This document shows positions 6,706-12,947 of a stretch of 14,372 nucleotides of DNA, in pieces. Each line of letters starts with the position of its first letter. Within the stretch, counting starts at the first letter, position 1. The stretch lies in NCBI GenBank assembly GCA_002395905.1, contig DGVK01000028.1:1333-15704 (forward strand), read 5' to 3'. The notes under the pieces were generated by a model, which saw only the letters and a list, made by a program, of their open reading frames with translations, ran no database searches and was not told where the DNA came from. The stretch is from Verrucomicrobia bacterium UBA4286. Its GTDB lineage: Bacteria > Verrucomicrobiota > Kiritimatiellia > RFP12 > UBA1067. The position numbers and the translations under genes are program-made.

Positions 6706-8793
6706 ATGGCAACAATGCGATACGCAAACATAGACTTCAACGTGGTCTACGTAGACCCCTCGAAGTCCTCGTCGGGCACGGGGGCGACGCCTGCGCAGGC
6801 GCTGAACGCCCTGCCGTCCACGGCGGCATCCTTCGCCGACAACACCTGCTACCTCATCCGCCGGACGGCGGAGACGAAGGCGGCGGTAATTCCGAACGGG
6901 ACAAACTCGTCCATCAAGAACCTTCTGCTTCTCGGAATGCCGAACGCGAGCGACGAGCTGTACGAGCTGATGCCCTCCGAGGCCAAGAGCGCGTGGGGCG
7001 GCGACTCGGCGGAATACGCGAACATCCAGTCGACGGCGGCGAGCGGCTCGTTCGCCGCCCCGAACATAAACGTGTTCCTGCTCCACAGGGTCTATCTCTT
7101 CCGGGACGGGATCAACGCCGACCAGTACATCCTGAAGTTCAGCTACTCCTCGACGCCCGGAATCGGCTGCTACTCTTTCCAGCACTGCAAATTCGGGTCG
7201 CGCGGAATCAACGTCGACAAGTCGTCCTGCACGGGCGCGGTCTCCGCGAGCCGCCTCAAGAGCTACGTGTACATCTACTACGCGAGGATGCTGGACATCC
7301 GTTGGTGCGTGATCAACCACAGCGTCTCGGGCAACACGCAGAACCCCTGCGGGTTCTACTGCTACTTCGCGGACATCCTGAACGTCCAGGACGTGGCCGT
7401 CAATTCTCCCGTCTGGACGGACTACACGTCGAGCGCCTACCCGCTCTACCTTTCGGGCAACACGCAGAAAGGCGTGGAGTGCATCATAAGGAACGTCACG
7501 CAGACCGTCCGAATGAACGGAACATCGGGGACGCACGTCCCGACGCTCCTCTACCTGCAGGGATATGTCCACTGCGCGGTCGAGAACGTGTCTGTTGCAA
7601 TGGGCGCGGCTCTGGACGGGACGAACCCGACCTCGCTCTCCATCGACTATTCGATGATGTACTTCGGGAGCGTCTACGAGCTTGCGGTCAAAACCGTGTC
7701 GGTGAACCTTCCGAACGTGTGGTATGCGAAGTCGCCCGTCCTCGAATTCAACCGCTGCTACTCCGGGAACTATGTGCCGGGGGTGGTGAAGAGGATCGAG
7801 GATGTGGACATACGGCTCGCCTCGACCGCCGGCATTGGAGAAGTCTGCACATACGCGAACGCCGCCACTGCGCGAGAGAGCTACTCTGCGGTCGTGATGT
7901 CGTTCTCGACATCCGACACGACGATGTACGCGAAAGTCATGGAGGCGACGGGCATAACTGTCAAGTGTCCTCGCGGCAAGGCGCTCTACGCGGAGAACAT
8001 CCGCCTCACCGACGCGGAGTTCGAGGGGACGGTGGTTCTTTCGGGCACGGAGGCCGACATAAGGTCGATCAAGACGTGGTTCCCCGGCAAGGCGCTTTAT
8101 GCACAGAACGGGACGCACGCCCGCGTGAGGCTCATGGAGGGGAACCCCTCCAACCCCGACTACGCATACAACGAAGACCCGCTCGTGTTCTCGACGTACT
8201 CGGACAACGGCAGCGTTTTCGTGGACGAGGCTAACGCCAGCCTCGCGCCGATGACAACGACGGGCAGCAAGGCCGCGCACATCTACCAGGGAATCGGATG
8301 CAACAGCGAGGGCGCGGACGGACACTTCGCGTTCCGATGCGCGAACGGTCTCTGCGACACGTGGAGCGTGAGACGGACTGGCGGAGGCTCGGCCGCGCTG
8401 AAGCTCTCGAACAACACCTGCTCGGGCGCGGAGATGATGGTGCTTGGGAGGCGTCCCTTCAACGGAATGCAGCTCACGCCCACGACGACCGGGCGGCACA
8501 TGCTCAGGGCGCACATCGCGTTCAAGGGCTACGCCTCCGCTGCGGAGCTGTACAGGCATTTCGTAGTCTCGGCGACGGTCAAAGGCAAGGTTTACTACTC
8601 GACCCTGAACGGACGCTGGGCGGACGATTCGTCCTCAAGCTGGGTGAACGACAGCAACCTCTCCCAGCTCGTCCTCGAAATGCCGTTCGACATCGCAGAG
8701 GTGTCGCCCGTCGACGTCAGGGTGTACTTCTCGTGGTACTCGTCCGGCGGGTTCGTCTATCTCGACCCCGCGATTGAACTGGTGAAAATATGA
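6706..8793 (+). CDS. Beta-helix tailspike-like protein
   Basis: The protein has 695 residues. The ATG at 6706 is preceded by an AAAAGGA site with about 8 bases spacing. The start, VVYVDPSKSSSGTGATPAQALNALP (residues 13-37; short form YVDPSxxSSGxGxTPAxALNALP), is the usual opening of pectate-lyase-like right-handed beta-helix proteins. From about residue 110 to 490 there is a long series of short strand-turn units with alternating hydrophobic residues, such as VECIIRNVTQTVR, VHCAVENVSVAM, YELAVKTVSVNL and VKRIEDVDIRL. These look like successive helix rungs. From about 515 to 695 the pattern changes to a beta-sandwich-like C-terminus with many aromatic residues. The architecture fits a homotrimeric tailspike that binds or degrades surface polysaccharide. 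I cannot identify catalytic Asp/Glu residues, so enzymatic activity is not shown. It ends in TGA at 8791-8793. Confidence 0.75.
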   Translation: MATMRYANIDFNVVYVDPSKSSSGTGATPAQALNALPSTAASFADNTCYLIRRTAETKAAVIPNGTNSSIKNLLLLGMPNASDELYELMPSEAKSAWGGDSAEYANIQSTAASGSFAAPNINVFLLHRVYLFRDGINADQYILKFSYSSTPGIGCYSFQHCKFGSRGINVDKSSCTGAVSASRLKSYVYIYYARMLDIRWCVINHSVSGNTQNPCGFYCYFADILNVQDVAVNSPVWTDYTSSAYPLYLSGNTQKGVECIIRNVTQTVRMNGTSGTHVPTLLYLQGYVHCAVENVSVAMGAALDGTNPTSLSIDYSMMYFGSVYELAVKTVSVNLPNVWYAKSPVLEFNRCYSGNYVPGVVKRIEDVDIRLASTAGIGEVCTYANAATARESYSAVVMSFSTSDTTMYAKVMEATGITVKCPRGKALYAENIRLTDAEFEGTVVLSGTEADIRSIKTWFPGKALYAQNGTHARVRLMEGNPSNPDYAYNEDPLVFSTYSDNGSVFVDEANASLAPMTTTGSKAAHIYQGIGCNSEGADGHFAFRCANGLCDTWSVRRTGGGSAALKLSNNTCSGAEMMVLGRRPFNGMQLTPTTTGRHMLRAHIAFKGYASAAELYRHFVVSATVKGKVYYSTLNGRWADDSSSSWVNDSNLSQLVLEMPFDIAEVSPVDVRVYFSWYSSGGFVYLDPAIELVKI

Positions 8794-8794
8794 T

Positions 8795-8802
8795 GAAAGG
8801 AG
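8795..8802 (+). promoter_or_regulatory. Ribosome binding site fixing the start of the WGDG/Cys-repeat protein
   Basis: GAAAGGAG lies 8 bases before the ATG at 8811. Two earlier in-frame ATGs at 8790 and 8793 lie before this site and have no good Shine-Dalgarno sequence of their own, so 8811 is the better start. Confidence 0.7.
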
Positions 8803-8810
8803 CTCTTTCG

Positions 8811-9662
8811 ATGATTGCGGCATTGATGCAGATGTTCTCCGGCGGCGAGCCACTGAAGGAAGAGACGATTTTCGACATCGAGTTCACGGACGAGCATCTT
8901 ATAGACGAGGTCTACTGTCAGGTTCAGTTCAACTTCACGCCGCTCGAAGGCAGCGACGCGATTGGGATAGACTGGGGCGACGGACAGAAGCAGGAGTGGC
9001 CGAGGACGCAGACGCTCCTCGCCCACAACTGGGACGCCAAGGGCAGATACCGCGTCAAGTTCGACAGGCGGCTGAAGTGGTTCCGGTTCACCGACGCCTA
9101 CGCCATCAACAAAAGCGACGGGCGAATCCGGGCGATAGTCCGCCCCTTCGTCTATCCTGTGCAGTGGGGCGACTACGTGGAGTCCGCCAAGGGGACGTTC
9201 TGCGCCTGGCGAGGCGTCAGGGGGACTGTCCCGAAGTGGGGGCGTTCGATGAAGGACGCGTTCTGCTGCTACCAGTACTGCACGAACCTGACGGGCGGCT
9301 TCCCGAAGTGGGGGCCGTCGTTCACGGACTGCACCGGCGTGTACGACGGATGCACGGGAATGGGCGGCGTCCTTCCGGCATGGCCGAAGTCGATGACAAA
9401 GTGCGACCAGTGCTATCGCGGCACGGGCGCATCGGGAATCATCCCGGCATGGCCGGATGCGATAGCTTCGGGACGCTGCTGCTACCAGAACTGCATGGGA
9501 CTGACGGGGGCGTGGACCGACGATCCAGCACTCCTCATGCCTGAATCCATGAACGGGCGGCAAGGCGCGGTCACGGACCACGACGGCGTGGTGGCAGGCG
9601 CGGGCGAGGGACTGCGTTCCCTCTTCTACGAGGACTGGGGCGGAACGAGAATAAAACCCTGA
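8811..9662 (+). CDS. WGDG-domain protein with Cys/Trp-rich repeats, putative tail adhesin
   Basis: The protein has 283 residues from the ATG at 8811 (290 if translation began at 8790). After a short helical start, residues 35-90 contain IGIDWGDGQ (51-59) followed by AHNWDAKGRYRVKF (71-84). That is the strand-WGDG-strand pattern seen in PKD-like beta domains fused to BspA/DUF285-type repeats. Residues 138-233 hold four repeats of 23-25 residues. Each begins with P-(K/A)-W-(G/P), then a segment ending near CxxxY or CxxCY, then a Cys-x-x-(L/M)-x-G turn: GTVPKWG, GFPKWG, VLPAWP and IIPAWP. The repeats are rich in cysteine, unusual in a cytoplasmically assembled phage protein. The final ~50 residues are an unclear cap. 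The fold is probably a short solenoid presented for host binding. The same WGDG module, with a different repeat type, is in the gene at 11540. Family placement is inferred by resemblance. Confidence 0.7.
   Translation: MIAALMQMFSGGEPLKEETIFDIEFTDEHLIDEVYCQVQFNFTPLEGSDAIGIDWGDGQKQEWPRTQTLLAHNWDAKGRYRVKFDRRLKWFRFTDAYAINKSDGRIRAIVRPFVYPVQWGDYVESAKGTFCAWRGVRGTVPKWGRSMKDAFCCYQYCTNLTGGFPKWGPSFTDCTGVYDGCTGMGGVLPAWPKSMTKCDQCYRGTGASGIIPAWPDAIASGRCCYQNCMGLTGAWTDDPALLMPESMNGRQGAVTDHDGVVAGAGEGLRSLFYEDWGGTRIKP
9222..9509 (+). repeat. Four protein-level repeats (P-x-W ... C-x-x-G, ~24 codons)
   Basis: Four in-frame repeats lie in the WGDG/Cys-repeat gene. Their P-x-W prolines fall at residues 141, 165, 189 and 212, giving periods of 24, 24 and 23. 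Conserved features are P-x-W near the start, S/A plus hydrophobic, one to three cysteines next to Tyr, and a Leu/Met-x-Gly turn. Copy 3 has lost the final cysteine (CYRGTGASG instead of CxxCxGLxG). Confidence 0.75.
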
Positions 9663-9681
9663 GAAAGAAAGGACTGCCATC

Positions 9682-10260
9682 ATGGACACAACGGAAAAAG
9701 ACACGGCGAACCACGACCAGAATTCCTACTTCGAGGCTTTCGCAGGGATAGTCGCGGCGCTCGACGCCCTCGCCAAGGCGGTTACTCCCGACGGAAGCGA
9801 CGACGGAACGCCGCCCGAAGAGATGCCGGTTCCCGAGTGCAACTCGTACTTCTCATCGTTCAAGGCGATTGAGGACGCCCTTGCGAGGGTGAGGGAGGCC
9901 GTGGAAGAACGCAATGCGCTGTCGGGCGGAGGACTGTTCGACCTCGTCTCTCCGGCTGTTTCGGACGGAACGGTGGATCTCGCAAACAAGGCGGTCAACG
10001 CGGTCGCTCTCGACGGAACGGAGGTGGCGCTCGCGTTCCCTGCTGCCGTTGCTGGGCAGGGGCGCTCGTTCGCAGTCCGCTTCGTCTGCACGGCGGAGAC
10101 CGCTTGGACGCTTCCTACTTGTGTGGAGTTCGAGAGCGACGACGACGGGGTGTTCGCCGAGGTGGGAGTCGGCGAAACCGTCGCGCTGTTCTTCAGCGAA
10201 GTCGCGGAGAATGTGTTTCTTGTTTCAAGAAAGACGGTGAACGCCGTCGCAAAGGAGTGA
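9682..10260 (+). CDS. Tail-region protein with two NSYF helices and domain X
   Basis: The protein has 192 residues. ATG at 9682 follows AAAGGA with 8 bases spacing. Two copies of a short motif, NSYFEAFAGIVAALDAL (14-30) and NSYFSSFKAIEDALARV (54-70), look like amphipathic helices joined by a Pro/Asp linker. The same motif opens the 58-residue protein at 12771. Residues 92-192 form a beta-rich module here called domain X: V-S-D-G-T-V, then VNAVAL, FP, GQGRSFAVRFVC, then a hydrophobic strand and a final ENVFLVSRKTVN. This module is also in the proteins at 10527 and 12940. I do not recognise it as a named family. No head domain follows it here, so this could be the minimal adaptor form. Role inferred: a structural adaptor at the tail tip. 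No catalytic motif is seen. Confidence 0.65.
   Translation: MDTTEKDTANHDQNSYFEAFAGIVAALDALAKAVTPDGSDDGTPPEEMPVPECNSYFSSFKAIEDALARVREAVEERNALSGGGLFDLVSPAVSDGTVDLANKAVNAVALDGTEVALAFPAAVAGQGRSFAVRFVCTAETAWTLPTCVEFESDDDGVFAEVGVGETVALFFSEVAENVFLVSRKTVNAVAKE
9955..10257 (+). other. Domain X, copy 1 (coding)
   Basis: First of three copies of an approximately 100-residue beta-rich domain: V-S/T-D-G-(T/S)-V near the start, a VNxVxL or VTRVEL strand, an FP turn, a G-x-x-R-x-F-x-(V/L)-R-(F/L)-V segment, and a closing strand ending in F(L/V)V-(S/N)-RK. The other copies lie at about 10623-10934 and 13120-13428. The comparison was by eye, without computed identity. Confidence 0.6.
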
Positions 10261-10261
10261 C

Positions 10262-10525
10262 ATGAAAATTCAGATCGACTGCTACGGATTCGAGGCGGCG
10301 AGCGAGCATTTCCAGAGACGGAAGCTCGAAGCGTTCCTCATCAAGAACGACGGAGGCGTCGTCTACGCGTGCTTCGGCACAGGCGAGATGCGTCCGATAC
10401 ACAGAATCGACAAGGACCCCGACGGGTGCGTCAGGGTCATGTGGGCATACGGGAGATGGGACGAGGCCGAAGACCTCGCCTACGTTCCCATCAACGAAAC
10501 AATCATGATCGAGAGGGAGGACTGA
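10262..10525 (+). CDS. Small unrecognised protein, 87 residues
   Basis: ATG at 10262 lies one base after the previous stop, behind AAAGGAG (10251-10257), with a spacing of 4. The protein is a mix of strand-like segments: MKIQIDCYGF at the start, KLEAFLIKNDGGVVYACF at 20-38, and a VRVMWAYGRWDEAEDLAYVPINETIMI segment toward the end (in pieces, VMWAYGRWDEAEDL then YVPINETIMI). There is no signal peptide, membrane segment or repeat. I do not recognise it. It sits between two domain X genes in a row of adhesin-like genes, so it may be a small virion or assembly protein. Coding is supported by the tight junctions and the ribosome binding site, not by family recognition. Confidence 0.6.
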   Translation: MKIQIDCYGFEAASEHFQRRKLEAFLIKNDGGVVYACFGTGEMRPIHRIDKDPDGCVRVMWAYGRWDEAEDLAYVPINETIMIERED

Positions 10526-10526
10526 A

Positions 10527-11540
10527 ATGGAACTCGTCTATCTTGTAAACGGAAACGAATCCGGCGGCGGTGGCGGCTCCGGCGGGGGCGGTGCATCGGA
10601 GGGATATCCTCTCGTCAAGGCGGTGGTGACGGACGGCTCGGTCGGGCTTCAGGACAGAAGCGTCACGCGCGTCGAACTTAAGACGTCCGATCCCGTCCGC
10701 ATCAACTTTCCGCCGAAGACCGAGGGCGTCGCCCGCGACTTCCTGCTTCGCCTCGTAATCACCTCCGACACGGTTCCCGAGGTGACTTTCGCCGTGCCGA
10801 CGGGCGAGACGTTCTCGTTCGAGGAGGGAGACGAGGAGACGTTCGCCTGTCTCGTCGGGGTCAACATCTTCGCGTTCACCGAGACCGACGACGGGCTCTT
10901 CGTCGTGAACCGCAAGCTCGTCTCGATTGCCCAGGAGGTATCGTTCGACGCCAACGGCGGTACGATGGACACGCAGAAGAGGGACTACATCCTCGGCGTG
11001 AAATACGGGATGCTCCCCGTCCCTGTGAGGCGCGGCTATACCTTCGCCGGGTGGGAAACGGAGGACGGCATCGAGATCAGGGCTGCCGACACCGTGAAGA
11101 CCTCCGTGACGCGTCTTGTCGCGCGCTGGGAGGACTATGTGGACATCTTCGCACCGTCGATATGCCCCGGAGGAGGCGTCTTGTTCACCACGGACGGCGA
11201 CTCCAAGTGGACTGTCGTTGAAGTCGACGGCGTTGCGTGCGCCAGAAGCGGCGCGATAGGCGACAGCAAGGCCACCTCGCTGATATTGCAGATGACAGGC
11301 GCGGGCTCCCTGACATTCAGGTACAAAATCTCGTCCGAGCTTTCGTACGACAAACTCACCATATACAAGGACGGTGGACAGGCCATCACGACGAGCGGCG
11401 AGCAGGAGTGGCGCGAGTACACCTTCTTCTTTACTGGAGAGGGAGAGCATACGGCGGAGTTCCGCTACGCCAAGGATTCGAGCGTCTCCAAGGGCAGCGA
11501 CTGCGTCTGGGTCGCGGACGTGAGATGGGAGGCTTCGTAA
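10527..11540 (+). CDS. Three-module adhesin: domain X + InlB B-repeat + beta-sandwich
   Basis: The protein has 337 residues; ATG at 10527 follows the previous stop by one base and a GAGGGAGG site. A glycine/serine linker (13-22) leads into domain X (about 33-136), with VTDGSVGL, VTRVEL, INFPP, GVARDFLLRLV and LFVVNRK. Residues 137-202 match an InlB/Listeria-Bacteroides B-repeat (Flg_new type): VSFDANGGT, then RRGYTFAGWE and RLVARWE. Residues 215-337 form a beta-sandwich with ACARSGAIGDSKATSL, SLTFRYKISSE, YDKLTIYKDG, GEHTAEFRYAKD and GSDCVWVADVRW. I recall this C-terminal pattern from many surface proteins of Kiritimatiellota/Lentisphaerota/Verrucomicrobiota. The latter two modules are bacterial surface-protein parts, so this looks like a phage fibre built from them, with domain X possibly as the attachment part. 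Likely role: binding to the host envelope; the ligand is unknown. Confidence 0.75.
   Translation: MELVYLVNGNESGGGGGSGGGGASEGYPLVKAVVTDGSVGLQDRSVTRVELKTSDPVRINFPPKTEGVARDFLLRLVITSDTVPEVTFAVPTGETFSFEEGDEETFACLVGVNIFAFTETDDGLFVVNRKLVSIAQEVSFDANGGTMDTQKRDYILGVKYGMLPVPVRRGYTFAGWETEDGIEIRAADTVKTSVTRLVARWEDYVDIFAPSICPGGGVLFTTDGDSKWTVVEVDGVACARSGAIGDSKATSLILQMTGAGSLTFRYKISSELSYDKLTIYKDGGQAITTSGEQEWREYTFFFTGEGEHTAEFRYAKDSSVSKGSDCVWVADVRWEAS
10623..10934 (+). other. Domain X, copy 2 (coding)
   Basis: Second copy, in the three-module adhesin at 10527, residues about 33-136. It is followed directly by the InlB-type repeat, so here the domain is N-terminal to a putative binding head, unlike copies 1 and 3, which end their proteins. 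Confidence 0.6.
10935..11132 (+). other. InlB-type B-repeat (Listeria-Bacteroides repeat) domain
   Basis: Residues 137-202 of the three-module adhesin show the hallmark order FDANGGT, a Y-x-x-G-V-K-Y-G-x-L-P turn, RRGYTFAGWE and a final ARWE. This is a small beta-grasp-like module typical of bacterial surface proteins. Confidence 0.8.
11169..11537 (+). other. C-terminal beta-sandwich with SGAIGDS motif
   Basis: Residues 215-337 of the three-module adhesin carry the order W-T-V, ACARSGAIGDSKATS, LTFRYKISS, YDKLTIYKDG, GEHTAEFRYAKD and DCVWVADVRW. This resembles a jelly-roll module common in extracellular proteins of the Verrucomicrobiota/Kiritimatiellota/Lentisphaerota group, as I recall it. 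The ligand is unknown. Confidence 0.6.
11527..11532 (+). promoter_or_regulatory. Ribosome binding site deciding the start of the WGDG/LRR protein
   Basis: GGGAGG lies 7 bases before the ATG at 11540, which overlaps the upstream TAA as TAATG. An earlier in-frame ATG at 11525 overlaps the site itself, so it is the poorer start. Confidence 0.65.
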
Positions 11541-12268
11541 TGCAGGTCGCGTCAAGGCAGTGCCTCTGGAAGGACACAATCGCCGGGCCGGGAACGCTTC
11601 TCGCGGTAGAGGCGTCATCCGACTGCATGACCGTCAGAATCGCGCGGGGCGAACTGGCGCAAGGCTCGACCTCCGTCACCGTGAACTGGGGCGACGGCAC
11701 GAAGAGCGTGTATTCCAGGATAGCCGACGCCCGGCACACATACGAGAAGCCCGGCGAGTACAGAATCGCCATATCGGACGACCTCTGCTCCTTCGGCTTC
11801 GCGGAGAGCAGCTCGTCGGGGCCGGTCGCAGAGAGGGACATGCTGCGCGAACTCGTCTCGCTCGGAAGCAAGGTGAAGTCCATCGCCTCCTACGGCTTCA
11901 ACAACTGCCACCTCATGAGGGGCGTCATGAACCTTCCGAACGTGACGAGCATAGGGAGCTACGCCTTCGGCTCGACGCGGGGGATCACTGACTTCATCCT
12001 GCCATCGATTACGCGGCTCGTGCAGACATCCTTCTACAGAGGGCCGAGTCCTGCGCAGATGCACGCGGACAACGTGACGCAGATCGACTCGAGCTTCTGG
12101 GACTACTACGGGTGGAAGCTCTACGACCTCTACCTGCGCAACTCCACGTGTGCGCAGATAAAGGCGATGAGCGGCTTTCCGTTCTATGCAGACCGCGCGG
12201 CGGAGACTGTACGATTCCACGGCTCGGACGGGGTAGTCCTTGCCGGCGGCACGATAATTCCCAACTGA
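11540..12268 (+). CDS. WGDG-domain protein with BspA-like leucine-rich repeats, putative tail adhesin
   Basis: The protein has 242 residues from ATG 11540. Residues 28-80 contain VTVNWGDGTKSVYS (46-59) and HTYEKPGEYRIAI (66-78), a PKD-like WGDG module. Residues 104-186 contain repeats of the BspA/LRR_5 type: LVSLGSKVKSIASYGFNNC, then NLPNVTSIGSYAFGST, LPSITRLVQTSFY and ADNVTQIDSSFW, each with a short strand and an S-I-x-x-Y/F turn about 22-24 residues apart. The end (from about 203, CAQIKAMSGFPFY then VRFHGSDGVVLAG) resembles the C-terminal cap I recall in similar LRR proteins. BspA-like LRR proteins are known bacterial surface adhesins; in this phage-like context the protein probably serves host binding. 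It shares its front module with the gene at 8811 but carries another repeat type. No signal peptide is seen, as expected for a virion protein. Confidence 0.75.
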   Translation: MQVASRQCLWKDTIAGPGTLLAVEASSDCMTVRIARGELAQGSTSVTVNWGDGTKSVYSRIADARHTYEKPGEYRIAISDDLCSFGFAESSSSGPVAERDMLRELVSLGSKVKSIASYGFNNCHLMRGVMNLPNVTSIGSYAFGSTRGITDFILPSITRLVQTSFYRGPSPAQMHADNVTQIDSSFWDYYGWKLYDLYLRNSTCAQIKAMSGFPFYADRAAETVRFHGSDGVVLAGGTIIPN

Positions 12269-12278
12269 AAGGAGAACC

Positions 12279-12767
12279 ATGAACAGGAACTACGGAAAAC
12301 TTGTCGGGGGAGAAGTAGAATACGCCCCCGCGAAAATCACGAAGGGCGACGGCACGGTCGTCAGCAATCCTTCGCCCGAGACGTATCTCGCCTTCGGGTG
12401 GAAGCGGATCGTAGACGAGCCGCCCGCAGCCGAGGCGGGACATACCGTCGAGCCGAGCGGCTGGGAGGAGACGGCGGATTCAATCGTCCGCATCTACAAG
12501 CAGGTACCTGACGAGACGCCGCCGGAGAAGCCACGCGTATTCTCCAAGCTGAAGCTCGTAACCGCGCTAAAGGCGGCGGACAAGTGGGTCCTGGTGAAGA
12601 CGTGGATCGAGGAGAAAGGCTACTGGGACTACTACCTCGCGGCACAGAACTTCCGCGAGGACAACGAGATGTTCGCAGGGGCGGTCGCCGCGATAAAGGA
12701 ATACGCCCGGATGTCCGACGAGGACGCCGAGGCGATACTCAAGAGCTGCATATGGGAGGAGGACTGA
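12279..12767 (+). CDS. Tail-accessory protein with XkdW-like N-terminus, possible fibre-assembly factor
   Basis: The protein has 162 residues. ATG at 12279 sits 4 bases after AAAGGAG. The N-terminal part has Y-G-K-L at 5-8, VEYAPAKI (13-20), VVSNPSPETYLAFGWKRI (27-44) and, after a proline-rich stretch, GWEETADSIVRIYKQV (61-76). This order (Y-A-P-x-x-I, N-P-x-x-x-x-Y-L-x-x-G-W-K, then an aromatic I-x-x-x-Y strand) resembles XkdW-like and related small proteins at the distal end of phage tail modules; I recognise the pattern from memory. The C-terminal half (88-160) is helical, with LKLVTALKAADKWVLVKTWI, YWDYYLAAQNF and MSDEDAEAILKSC. Such proteins are thought to accompany tail fibres or baseplates. 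A chaperone role is a guess; a virion part is equally possible. Confidence 0.6.
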   Translation: MNRNYGKLVGGEVEYAPAKITKGDGTVVSNPSPETYLAFGWKRIVDEPPAAEAGHTVEPSGWEETADSIVRIYKQVPDETPPEKPRVFSKLKLVTALKAADKWVLVKTWIEEKGYWDYYLAAQNFREDNEMFAGAVAAIKEYARMSDEDAEAILKSCIWEED

Positions 12768-12770
12768 CAG

Positions 12771-12947
12771 ATGCCGGAGAACTCGTACTTCGCGGCGTTC
12801 GACAGGATCGCCGCCGCGCTGGAGGCGCTGGGGGCGTTCCGCAACGTCCTCAAGAACCAGGTCTTCGACTTCTCTACCGACGACGGCGTGAGGGCGGCTA
12901 CGGCCGCCCTCTGCCGCGCTATGGGTGCGGAGGTGCGCAATGGATAA
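12771..12947 (+). CDS. Tiny NSYF-motif protein, 58 residues
   Basis: This small gene starts with ATG at 12771, behind GGGAGGAGGA, and ends in TAA at 12945-12947, which overlaps the next start by 8 bases. The protein begins MPENSYFAAFDRIAAALEAL and continues as amphipathic helix, with a VFDFSTDDGV segment (31-40) and a second helix AATAALCRAMGAEV (42-55). Its first motif, N-S-Y-F-x-x-F-x-x-I-x-x-A-L, is the same as the two copies in the protein at 9682. It could be a free-standing copy of that helical module, for example a small adaptor or oligomerisation peptide, placed next to another domain X protein. Support comes from the ribosome binding site, the tight packing and the motif match; function is unknown. 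Confidence 0.65.
   Translation: MPENSYFAAFDRIAAALEALGAFRNVLKNQVFDFSTDDGVRAATAALCRAMGAEVRNG

Noticed and set aside
6621..8234. Plus-strand 537-codon open frame overlapping the beta-helix gene
   Set aside because: Composition is Arg/Gly/His-rich and looks like a frame-shifted reading of the real gene; no family features.
8226..8245. Inverted repeat CGAGGCT-AACGCC-AGCCTCG, possible terminator hairpin
   Set aside because: Lies inside the beta-helix coding region and is not followed by a T-run; likely chance in GC-rich sequence.
6670..8559. Long minus-strand open frame (about 630 codons) opposite the beta-helix gene
   Set aside because: Arg/Val/His-rich shadow frame without a family pattern or ribosome binding site, opposite a gene with clear protein features; high GC makes long antisense frames common here.
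8811..12268. Possible diversity-generating retroelement target in the adhesin genes
   Set aside because: No reverse transcriptase gene or template repeat is visible in the window, and no duplicated variable segment was found by eye; neighbouring sequence would be needed.
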